A stretch of 5,619 bases of DNA from an uncultured Haemophilus sp. (GTDB lineage: Bacteria; Pseudomonadota; Gammaproteobacteria; Enterobacterales; Pasteurellaceae): the NCBI RefSeq assembly GCF_937976265.1, contig NZ_CALJRX010000107.1, forward strand, positions 1 to 5,619, given 5' to 3'. The notes under the pieces were generated by a model. The model ran no database searches and was not told where the DNA came from. It saw only the letters and a program-made list of their open reading frames with translations. The first letter of the stretch is position 1. Every line of letters begins with the position of its first letter. Made by a program: the position numbers and the translations under genes. Positions 1 to 4,665 of the stretch are shown here, piece after piece.

Positions 1-806
1 GGGAATAAGATTTTTTCCCGATTGCTCACATGACGTAATTGTGTCATGCGAATTTTGCGTTCTTCTTCGGTGGTTAACGCTTTCATAATTGGTGGTTGAA
101 TCAACGGCACTAACGCCATATAAGAATAGGCCGCCACCGCAATCGCACCAAGCAATTCAGGCGCCAGCTTACTGGTTAGATAAATCGCAGTCGGACCATC
201 CGCACCACCGATAATACCGATAGACGCGGCTTGAGGTAGCGTAAATTCGATAATGCCGAAATAATTTAAGGCTAACGCACCGAGCACGGTAGCAAAAATA
301 CCGAATTGTGCAGCCGCACCAAGTAGCAATGTTTTTGGATTGGCTAATAACGGACCAAAGTCTGTCATTGCACCTACGCCCATAAAAATGACCAATGGCG
401 CAATGCCGTATCCAATCGCAACTTTATAGAACAAAGCCAAAATACCGGCGCTGTAACCCATATCCACAGATAAAGCTTCTAATTGATTTATCATGGATAT
501 TGGCGCGGAAGTTATCGCTGTTTTAATCGCAGCAAGATCAGGGGAAACACCCAACTGCGCGGCGATTACCGCAATTTGCTCTGGTGAGCCGAGATGAAGC
601 AAATTCTCTAATGCTGTCATGGCTAACCCTGCTTCAGGAATATTTGACAATAATCCGCCGAAACCAATTGGTAGCAACAGCAAAGGTTCAAATTTGCGCG
701 AAATGGCAAGCCACAGCAACAGCAGGCTCACAGCGATCATGACTGCTTGCCCCCATTGCAGATGGAATATGCCCATCCCTTTAATTAACGCAATAATACT
801 CTCCAT
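1..806 (-). CDS. oadB: Oxaloacetate decarboxylase beta subunit, Na+-pumping membrane subunit (3' end cut by window edge)
   Basis: OadB is the integral membrane subunit that decarboxylates carboxybiotin on OadA and couples this to Na+ export. I translated it by hand on the minus strand: 268 codons plus two bases, open to the edge, about 60% of the usual ~430 residues. It begins MESIIALIKGMG and is strongly hydrophobic. It contains the family blocks KFEPLLLLPIGFGGLLSNIPEAG (about 38-60; key residues PIGFGGLLSN), FMGVGAMTDFGPLLANP (141-157) and GGADGPTAIYL (200-210). Asp203 in GGADGPT and Tyr229 in AYSYMALVP fall at the same numbers as the functionally important Asp203 and Tyr229 of Klebsiella OadB, so the Na+/proton-handling site looks intact. 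The C-terminal functional segment lies outside the window. The start ATG is 10 bp after the oadA stop, with AAGGA at 814-818 overlapping that stop, which suggests coupled translation as the last visible gene of oadGAB. Identification is from family knowledge and is very secure. Confidence 0.96.
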   Translation of the reverse strand, partial: MESIIALIKGMGIFHLQWGQAVMIAVSLLLLWLAISRKFEPLLLLPIGFGGLLSNIPEAGLAMTALENLLHLGSPEQIAVIAAQLGVSPDLAAIKTAITSAPISMINQLEALSVDMGYSAGILALFYKVAIGYGIAPLVIFMGVGAMTDFGPLLANPKTLLLGAAAQFGIFATVLGALALNYFGIIEFTLPQAASIGIIGGADGPTAIYLTSKLAPELLGAIAVAAYSYMALVPLIQPPIMKALTTEEERKIRMTQLRHVSNREKILF

Positions 807-816
807 AGACCATTCC

Positions 817-2607
817 TTATGCTAAGGTCATCACGGTATCACCCACCGCGACAGCATCACCCGCTTTGACGCAAATGCCGCGTACGGTACCAGCTTGTGC
901 AGCTTTCACTTCGGTTTCCATTTTCATAGCTTCGAGAATGAATAATACATCGCCAGCTGCTACGGTTTGACCTTCTGTTGCAACAACTTTCCAAATATTA
1001 CCCGCCATCGGCGCCGTTACCGGTGTACCACCCGTTGCTGGAGCTGGAGTCGCTTGTGGCGCAGTTTGCGGAGCTGTAGTCGCCACATGAGAAATATCGC
1101 CGCCTTCGCTTACTTTCACCACAAAGGCTTTGCCTTCCAATTCCACGGTATAAACAGCGGAGCCAGAAGCAGATGGTGCAGCTTTAGAAACAGGTTTATT
1201 TTCCACCGCACTTTCATTGCCGGTTGGGGCTGGTTCAAAGGCGGCAGGGTTGTTGCGGTTTTCTAAGAATTTCCATGCAATTTGAGGGAAGAGCGCCACG
1301 ATTAAAGCATCATCTACGGCGTTGTCTGCCAATTTCACGCCTTTCGCTTTAGCTTGTTCTGCTACTTCAGCTTCAATTTTCGCCATTTCAGGTGCAATGT
1401 GATCAGCAGGACGGTCAGTTACTGGCGCAGCACCTTCTAATACGCGAGCTTGCAACGCACTATCTACCGGTGCAGGTGTTTTACCGTATTCACCTTTTAA
1501 AATACCGGCAGTTTCTTTGGCGATAGTTTTGTAGCGTTCGCCAGTAAGTACGTTAATAACCGACTGTGTACCAACAATTTGAGAGGTTGGTGTAACGAGT
1601 GGAATATAACCCAAATCTTTGCGCACACGAGGAATTTCTTCTAACACCAAATCTAATTTATCGGACGCATTTTGTTGTTTTAATTGGTTTTCTAAGTTAG
1701 TGAGCATGCCGCCTGGCACTTGCGCCACTAAAATACGGCTATCAACACCGCGTAATTGGCCTTCAAATTTGGCGTATTTTTTACGTACATTACGGAAATA
1801 GGCAGAGATTTTTTCCAAGCGAGGAATATCTAAACCTGTGTCATATTCAGTGCCTTGTAAGGTGGCGACCATAGATTCTGTTGCAGGGTGACCATAAGTA
1901 CCTGACATAGAAGAAATCGCTGTATCAATACCATCTACACCAGCTTCAACTGCTTTTAATAACGCCATTTCTGCCATACCAGTGGTGGAGTGGCAGTGTA
2001 AATGCAATTCTACGTCGAAACGTTTTTTGATTTCGCGTACTAAGTCTGCCGCCGCCATTGGATTTAAAATACCGGACATGTCTTTGATGACCAAACTATC
2101 GATACCGATTTCAAGTAATTGTTCTGTGGTGTCGAGCCAGGTTTGCATGGTATGAACTGGGCTTGTGGTATAACTTAATGTCCCTTGAGCATGACCACCA
2201 AATTTACGTACAGCTTGCAACGCTGCTTTCATATTACGCGGGTCATTGAGCGCATCGAATACACGGAAAACATCCATACCATTCGCTACACAACGTTCTA
2301 CGAAACGTTCTACCACGTCATCAGCATAGTGACGATAGCCTAATAGGTTCTGACCACGTAATAACATTTGTAATGGGGTTTTTGGACAGGCTTTTTTCAA
2401 TTCACGCAAACGAACCCACGGATCTTCACCTAAAAAGCGAATACAGCTATCAAATGTAGCACCGCCCCAAGCTTCCAATGACCAATAGCCGATATCATCT
2501 AATTCATGAGCAATTGGCAACATATCATCAAGACGCAAGCGAGTTGCGAAAAGTGATTGGTGGGCATCACGAAGCACCAGTTCTGTCATTTTAATTTTTT
2601 TAGTCAT
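817..2607 (-). CDS. oadA: Oxaloacetate decarboxylase alpha subunit (carboxyltransferase plus biotin carrier)
   Basis: OadA moves the carboxyl group of oxaloacetate to its own biotin, giving pyruvate; OadB then decarboxylates the carboxybiotin. The 596 residues have the family's usual length and order. A TIM-barrel carboxyltransferase spans about 4-270 and a conserved PYC/OADA domain about 290-455. An Ala/Pro/Thr-rich flexible linker follows in two parts (about 458-483 and 505-528), and the biotinyl domain is about 529-596. Metal-site residues are visible: Asp14 in VLRDAHQS, Lys175 in VIKDMSG (the carboxylated lysine position) and His204/His206 in LHLHCH. These match Vibrio Asp17, Lys178, His207 and His209 with a constant offset of 3. 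Biotin would attach to Lys562 in EAMKMET, 34 residues before the end. The start is supported by AAGGA at 2615-2619, 7 nt before ATG; the next Met (7) lacks this. The gene follows oadG by 15 bp and precedes oadB by 10 bp. An uptake sequence is embedded in the linker. Confidence 0.98.
   Translation of the reverse strand: MTKKIKMTELVLRDAHQSLFATRLRLDDMLPIAHELDDIGYWSLEAWGGATFDSCIRFLGEDPWVRLRELKKACPKTPLQMLLRGQNLLGYRHYADDVVERFVERCVANGMDVFRVFDALNDPRNMKAALQAVRKFGGHAQGTLSYTTSPVHTMQTWLDTTEQLLEIGIDSLVIKDMSGILNPMAAADLVREIKKRFDVELHLHCHSTTGMAEMALLKAVEAGVDGIDTAISSMSGTYGHPATESMVATLQGTEYDTGLDIPRLEKISAYFRNVRKKYAKFEGQLRGVDSRILVAQVPGGMLTNLENQLKQQNASDKLDLVLEEIPRVRKDLGYIPLVTPTSQIVGTQSVINVLTGERYKTIAKETAGILKGEYGKTPAPVDSALQARVLEGAAPVTDRPADHIAPEMAKIEAEVAEQAKAKGVKLADNAVDDALIVALFPQIAWKFLENRNNPAAFEPAPTGNESAVENKPVSKAAPSASGSAVYTVELEGKAFVVKVSEGGDISHVATTAPQTAPQATPAPATGGTPVTAPMAGNIWKVVATEGQTVAAGDVLFILEAMKMETEVKAAQAGTVRGICVKAGDAVAVGDTVMTLA
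1205..1213 (-). repeat. DNA uptake signal sequence (Hin type) inside oadA
   Basis: The perfect 9-mer AAGTGCGGT on the minus strand, in the oadA reading direction, is the core recognised by Haemophilus-type natural transformation. It encodes residues 465-468 (Glu-Ser-Ala-Val) in the flexible linker before the biotinyl domain, where sequence is under little constraint. Confidence 0.93.
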
Positions 2608-2622
2608 AGTAAAATCCTTATG

Positions 2623-2892
2623 TTATTTGAACTGTTGGGTACGGCGATGGTGTGCGATAGCCGCTGCAATCACAGGACGTAAACGCTCAAAATCGTCAGT
2701 TGGTGCCGCAGAAAGTGCGGTTGAATTTGGGGAAGTTTTTGGTTCGGGTTGTGGTTCAGGAAAGAATCGGTTGATAAGTTTAGACATCACCCCAATTGCC
2801 CAAATTAAAATGAGCAAAAAGACCAATACAAAACCCATCCCTGAAAACATCAGATTAATTCCTTCGCCTATAAGCTCTGAGGGAGTCATCAT
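2623..2892 (-). CDS. oadG: Oxaloacetate decarboxylase gamma subunit (small membrane anchor)
   Basis: OadG is the small subunit that holds the OadA-OadB complex together and, in characterised enzymes, binds Zn2+ and speeds carboxyl transfer. The predicted protein is 89 residues, normal for the family. A short N-terminus (EGINLMFSGMG) leads into one membrane helix at about residues 14-36, then NRFFPEP (41-47) and a Pro/Ser/Ala-rich linker (47-65). The C-terminal amphipathic piece DDFERLRPVIAAAIAHHRR has adjacent His81-His82, the expected type of zinc ligands. Two ATGs stand in tandem (2892 and 2889). AAGGA at 2899-2903 lies 6 nt from the first and 9 nt from the second, so either could be used; I keep the first. 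It is the first gene of the operon, 15 bp before oadA. An uptake sequence encodes Thr58-Ala59-Leu60 in the linker. OadG proteins are weakly conserved, so position beside oadA and oadB strengthens the call. Confidence 0.95.
   Translation of the reverse strand: MMTPSELIGEGINLMFSGMGFVLVFLLILIWAIGVMSKLINRFFPEPQPEPKTSPNSTALSAAPTDDFERLRPVIAAAIAHHRRTQQFK
2713..2721 (+). repeat. DNA uptake signal sequence (Hin type) inside oadG
   Basis: This is a perfect AAGTGCGGT followed by TGAATTT, which fits the extended core-n-R-W-rich pattern of Haemophilus uptake sequences. It lies antisense to oadG and codes, in that gene, for exactly three codons (Thr-Ala-Leu, 58-60) of the variable cytoplasmic linker. Confidence 0.93.
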
Positions 2893-2929
2893 TTTTCTTC
2901 CTTATTTGTTTGAAAAAATGGACAATTTT

Positions 2930-2935
2930 ATTCTA
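2930..2935 (-). promoter_or_regulatory. Candidate -10 element of the oadGAB promoter
   Basis: TAGAAT (5 of 6 to TATAAT) on the minus strand would start transcription near G2923, giving a leader of about 30 nt before oadG. A good -35 hexamer is missing at 17 bp (CAGTTT), which is what an activator-dependent promoter would show. An overlapping TAAAAT, 5 bp further on, is a weaker alternative. Confidence 0.6.
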
Positions 2936-2943
2936 ATCGATCT

Positions 2944-2980
2944 GTTCAAATAAAACTGTGATGAAGATCATAATTTGAAC
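2944..2980. repeat. Perfect 8-bp inverted repeat enclosing the CRP site
   Basis: GTTCAAAT (2944-2951) and ATTTGAAC (2973-2980) are exact reverse complements 21 bp apart. The dyad centre (2962) is 2.5 bp from that of the CRP core, so the arms are not simply the CRP palindrome. They could be an operator for a second regulator, or chance in AT-rich DNA. Confidence 0.55.
2954..2975 (-). promoter_or_regulatory. CRP (cAMP receptor protein) binding site upstream of oadGAB
   Basis: The plus-strand core TGTGA-TGAAGA-TCATA (2957-2972) matches TGTGA-N6-TCACA at 9 of 10 positions, with AT-rich flanks. Its centre (2964.5) is exactly 41.5 bp upstream of the start predicted from TAGAAT, the canonical class II activator position. 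By inference, cAMP-CRP switches oadGAB on when preferred sugars are scarce. The ilvE gene ends upstream, behind a terminator, so the site most likely serves oadGAB only. Confidence 0.75.
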
Positions 2981-2986
2981 GATAGG

Positions 2987-3036
2987 CACACAAAAAAAAG
3001 GGAAAAGTGCGGTCAATTCTGAAGATATTTTGTGTG
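2987..3036. repeat. 9-bp inverted repeat flanking an uptake sequence
   Basis: CACACAAAA (2987-2995) and TTTTGTGTG (3028-3036) are perfect reverse complements separated by 32 bp that contain the uptake sequence at 3005-3013. No function is evident. The arms are low in complexity, so chance is possible. Confidence 0.45.
3005..3013 (+). repeat. DNA uptake signal sequence (Hin type), intergenic
   Basis: A perfect AAGTGCGGT preceded by AAA and followed by CAATTCT, close to the extended Haemophilus uptake consensus. It lies in the 259-bp gap between ilvE and oadG, upstream of the CRP site. It has no oppositely oriented partner, so it is not a paired-uptake-sequence terminator. Confidence 0.93.
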
Positions 3037-3070
3037 AAAAATATTATTAATAAGGGATATCTCAGCGCAT

Positions 3071-3113
3071 AAAACTAAAAGGACTAAGCCTGCAGTTACA
3101 GAACTTAGCCCTT
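3071..3113 (-). terminator. Intrinsic terminator of ilvE
   Basis: On the minus strand, AAGGGCTAAG (3113-3104) pairs with CTTAGTCCTT (3088-3079) in a 10-bp stem with one G-U pair; a small CTGT/GCAG helix can form inside the loop. The stem runs into TTTTAGTTTT. The hairpin begins about 38 nt after the ilvE stop and insulates ilvE from oadGAB. Confidence 0.85.
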
Positions 3114-3151
3114 GAATTAAATCAATCTTGCTTTGTTGATAGGAAGGAAAA

Positions 3152-4183
3152 TTATTCTACTTTTACAATCCAGCCTTCAGGCGCTTCAATATCACCGAAT
3201 TGAATACCCGTTAATTCGTTGTAAAGTTTACGTGTGACAGGGCCCACTTCAGTTTCTGAATAGAACACGTGGAATTTACCTTTGTGTTGAATACCGCCTA
3301 CTGGTGTAATCACTGCGGCAGTACCACAAGCTCCCGCTTCGGCGAATTGATCAAGTTGATCGATATACACATCACCTTCGATAGCTTCCATACCTAAACG
3401 TTCTTTTGCAATGTGAAGTAATGAGTATTTAGTGATACTTGGTAAAATGGATTCAGATGCGGGCGTGATAAATTTGTTATCTTTGGTAATACCAAAGAAG
3501 TTTGCCGCACCCACTTCTTCAATTTTCGTGTGAGTTTTAGGATCAAGATAAATCGCATCTGCAAATTTACGCTCTGGTGTGCCAGCTTCTGCGGCTAGTT
3601 CATGTGGAAGTAAGCTTGCAGCATAGTTACCACCCACTTTTACACCACCTGTACCCATAGGTGCAGCGCGGTCGTAATCAGTCGTAATGAAGTTAGATGG
3701 TGCTAAACCGCCTTTGAAGTATGCGCCTACTGGGCAGCAGAATACAGAGAAAATAAATTCAGGTGCGGTTTTTACACCGATATTCGCGCCTGTACCAAAG
3801 AGGAATGGACGTAAATACAATGTCGCGCCAGAACCGTAAGGACCTAACCATTCTTGGTTTGCTTTCACCACTTCTTTACAAGCGCGGATAAATAATTCTG
3901 TTGGCACTTGTGGCATTAATAAGCGATCAGAGGTGTGTTGCATGCGTTTTGCATTTTGATCAGGACGGAATAAGTTGATTGAACCATCTTTACAACGATA
4001 GGCTTTTAAGCCTTCAAAGCATTGTTGACCGTAGTGAATAGCCGTTGAACCTTCGTGGATATGTAGCATATTATCGGTGGTGAGTTTACCTTCATCCCAT
4101 TTACCATCTTTCCAATGTGCGATGAAACGGTAATCTGTTTTGATATAACTAAATCCAAGATTGTTCCAGTCTAAGTCTTTCAT
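3152..4183 (-). CDS. ilvE: Branched-chain amino acid aminotransferase
   Basis: A PLP-dependent fold-type IV transaminase (EC 2.6.1.42) that moves the amino group between glutamate and the 2-oxo acids of leucine, isoleucine and valine, in the cytoplasm. At 343 residues it belongs to the longer class shared with mammalian BCATs and many bacteria, not the ~309-residue E. coli IlvE type. Visible motifs: YGQQCFEGLKAYR (51-63), LYLRPFLFGTG (122-132), GTGGVKVGGNYAASL (177-191) with the probable PLP Schiff-base Lys182, IEEVGAANFF (221-230) with the conserved Glu223, and GACGTAAVITPV (284-295). The ATG at 4183 follows AAGGA (4190-4194) by 6 nt and starts MKDLDWNNLGF, a normal N-terminus. It has its own terminator and candidate promoter, so it is probably monocistronic. 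GcvB, encoded just upstream, is known to repress ilvE in enterics, which makes the neighbourhood suggestive. Confidence 0.97.
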   Translation of the reverse strand: MKDLDWNNLGFSYIKTDYRFIAHWKDGKWDEGKLTTDNMLHIHEGSTAIHYGQQCFEGLKAYRCKDGSINLFRPDQNAKRMQHTSDRLLMPQVPTELFIRACKEVVKANQEWLGPYGSGATLYLRPFLFGTGANIGVKTAPEFIFSVFCCPVGAYFKGGLAPSNFITTDYDRAAPMGTGGVKVGGNYAASLLPHELAAEAGTPERKFADAIYLDPKTHTKIEEVGAANFFGITKDNKFITPASESILPSITKYSLLHIAKERLGMEAIEGDVYIDQLDQFAEAGACGTAAVITPVGGIQHKGKFHVFYSETEVGPVTRKLYNELTGIQFGDIEAPEGWIVKVE

Positions 4184-4231
4184 TTTGCTTCCTTAATTTG
4201 TATAAATAATTTTATGAATGGAAATGCAGTT

Positions 4232-4260
4232 AATCTACACCATTACGATAACTATGAAAA
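4232..4260 (-). promoter_or_regulatory. Candidate ilvE promoter
   Basis: TTTTCA (4260-4255), 17 bp, then TAGATT (4237-4232), each 4 of 6 to the sigma70 consensus. Transcription would start near 4225, about 40 nt before the ilvE ATG. A TAAAAT box nearer the gene is an alternative. I see no leader peptide or attenuator for ilvE: the hairpin further upstream belongs to gcvB. Confidence 0.35.
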
Positions 4261-4366
4261 CCTTTAAACACAAAAATATTGTGATTTCTCAAAATTTTTA
4301 TTGGATTTTCAAATTTGTGAAGTTGGTCAGGAAATAAAGTTTTGCTTATGCTAGAATGGCGGGAAT

Positions 4367-4397
4367 AAAAAAACGCCGCTCGAAATGAGCAGCGCTT
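4367..4397 (-). terminator. Intrinsic terminator of gcvB
   Basis: On the minus strand CGCTGCTC-ATTTC-GAGCGGCG forms an 8-bp stem (one G-U) with a 5-nt loop. It can extend by three pairs into the following seven T residues (4373-4367). It ends GcvB, supplies the poly-U tail typical of Hfq sRNAs, and insulates ilvE from gcvB transcription. Confidence 0.93.
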
Positions 4398-4541
4398 AAC
4401 CAGAATGGTTTAATATATACAGGAAGTAAATGAGTAACTTAACTGTTACTCCAGTTCGGAGAACCGAACTATATGCAAACACAACATCATACTTAAGTCT
4501 GAAACTCATTAACTTGTAAGGAATTACCAATCATTAAGTAT
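4367..4541 (-). ncRNA. gcvB: GcvB small regulatory RNA
   Basis: GcvB is an Hfq-dependent sRNA that represses mRNAs for amino-acid and peptide transport and biosynthesis. The call rests on recalled similarity to enteric GcvB plus position divergent from gcvA. In order on the minus strand: a 5' end close to ACTTAATGATTGG; the G/U-rich R1 seed GATGTTGTGTTTGCA (4488-4474); a 7-bp hairpin AGTTCGG-TTCT-CCGAACT (4470-4453); a second 7-bp hairpin GAGTAAC/GTTACTC (4451-4432); the conserved R2 block TTTACTTCCTGTATAT (from 4430); a small AACCA-TTC-TGGTT hairpin (4410-4398); and the terminator. Length from predicted start to T-tract is about 175 nt, shorter than the ~205 nt of E. coli. R1 has one GTTGTGTT unit where enterics have a longer repeated tract. 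It explains most of the stretch without protein genes between ilvE and gcvA. The exact 5' end is inferred (4541-4538). Confidence 0.92.
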
Positions 4542-4547
4542 GGGTGT

Positions 4548-4576
4548 ATTGTAGGTAGAAGGTCGTGAAAGGACAA
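4548..4576 (-). promoter_or_regulatory. gcvB promoter
   Basis: TTGTCC (4576-4571, 4 of 6), exactly 17 bp, then TACAAT (4553-4548, 5 of 6). This predicts a start near A4541, just where similarity to the GcvB 5' end begins. That agreement makes this the best-supported sigma70 promoter in the window. Confidence 0.8.
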
Positions 4577-4608
4577 ATGATGTTTTTTTATTTGATGCAT
4601 AAAAAAAA

Positions 4609-4650
4609 CTAATCCGATATAAATCTTAACCATTATAAACTAAAAATTAG
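4609..4650. promoter_or_regulatory. Probable GcvA operator region between gcvB and gcvA
   Basis: CTAAT (4609-4613, plus strand) and the inverted CTAA-AAA-TTAG (4640-4650, holding CTAAT on the minus strand) resemble the CTAAT element described for E. coli GcvA sites. The first lies about 70 bp upstream of the gcvB start, where a LysR activator would bind; both lie close to or within the candidate gcvA promoter, fitting autorepression. The match is short and the call is inference. Confidence 0.45.
4634..4639 (+). promoter_or_regulatory. Candidate -10 element of gcvA
   Basis: TATAAA (5 of 6) would start transcription about 20 nt before the gcvA ATG. The hexamer at the proper -35 distance (AATCCG) is poor. 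Another TATAAA lies at 4618-4623 with TTGATG 20 bp upstream. Either way the promoter overlaps the CTAAT boxes. Confidence 0.35.
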
Positions 4651-4655
4651 CCATT

Positions 4656-4661
4656 GGGAAG
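4656..4661 (+). promoter_or_regulatory. Ribosome binding site deciding the gcvA start
   Basis: GGGAAG lies 4-6 nt before ATG 4666. It starts two bases into the alternative TTG codon at 4654 and so cannot serve it. This supports the shorter 297-residue form. Confidence 0.65.
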
Positions 4662-4665
4662 AATT

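Noticed and set aside
619..825. Open plus-strand frame antisense to oadB
   Set aside because: Shadow frame opposite conserved OadB sequence; no recognisable protein and the strand is explained by oadB.
967..1266. 99-codon plus-strand frame rich in Arg, Cys and Trp
   Set aside because: Antisense shadow of the oadA linker and biotinyl region; composition is typical of out-of-frame reading.
1619..1801. 60-codon plus-strand frame
   Set aside because: Antisense to the conserved domain of oadA; no ribosome site or family resemblance.
2931..2950. Possible FNR-like box near the oadGAB -10 (TTGAACAGATCGAT on the minus strand)
   Set aside because: Only the first half-site resembles TTGAT-N4-ATCAA; the second half fails at most positions.
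2627..2953. 108-codon plus-strand frame across oadG and its promoter
   Set aside because: Antisense to oadG, low-complexity Gly/Ser content, and it runs through the CRP promoter region.
4270..4325. Small AT-rich palindromes upstream of ilvE (CACAA-AAATA-TTGTG, and TTCA/TGAA around AAATTT)
   Set aside because: Short arms in very AT-rich DNA, no fit to a known operator, and upstream of the candidate promoter; not distinguishable from chance.
4367..4397. Hairpin plus T-tract read as an ilv-type attenuator ahead of ilvE
   Set aside because: No leader peptide rich in Ile, Val or Leu precedes it, and it sits at the 3' end of a recognisable GcvB, so it is the sRNA terminator.
4430..4519. 29-codon plus-strand frame (MSNLTVTPVRR...) with an AGGAAG ribosome site just upstream, looking like a gcvA leader peptide
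   Set aside because: It is exactly antisense to GcvB. The apparent ribosome site is merely the complement of the conserved CTTCCT in R2, and no promoter fits.
4493..4600. 35-codon minus-strand frame (MHQIKKHHLSF...) with several histidines, resembling an attenuator leader
   Set aside because: It spans the gcvB promoter and its start, has no ribosome site at a proper distance, and its histidines are not clustered as in a his leader.
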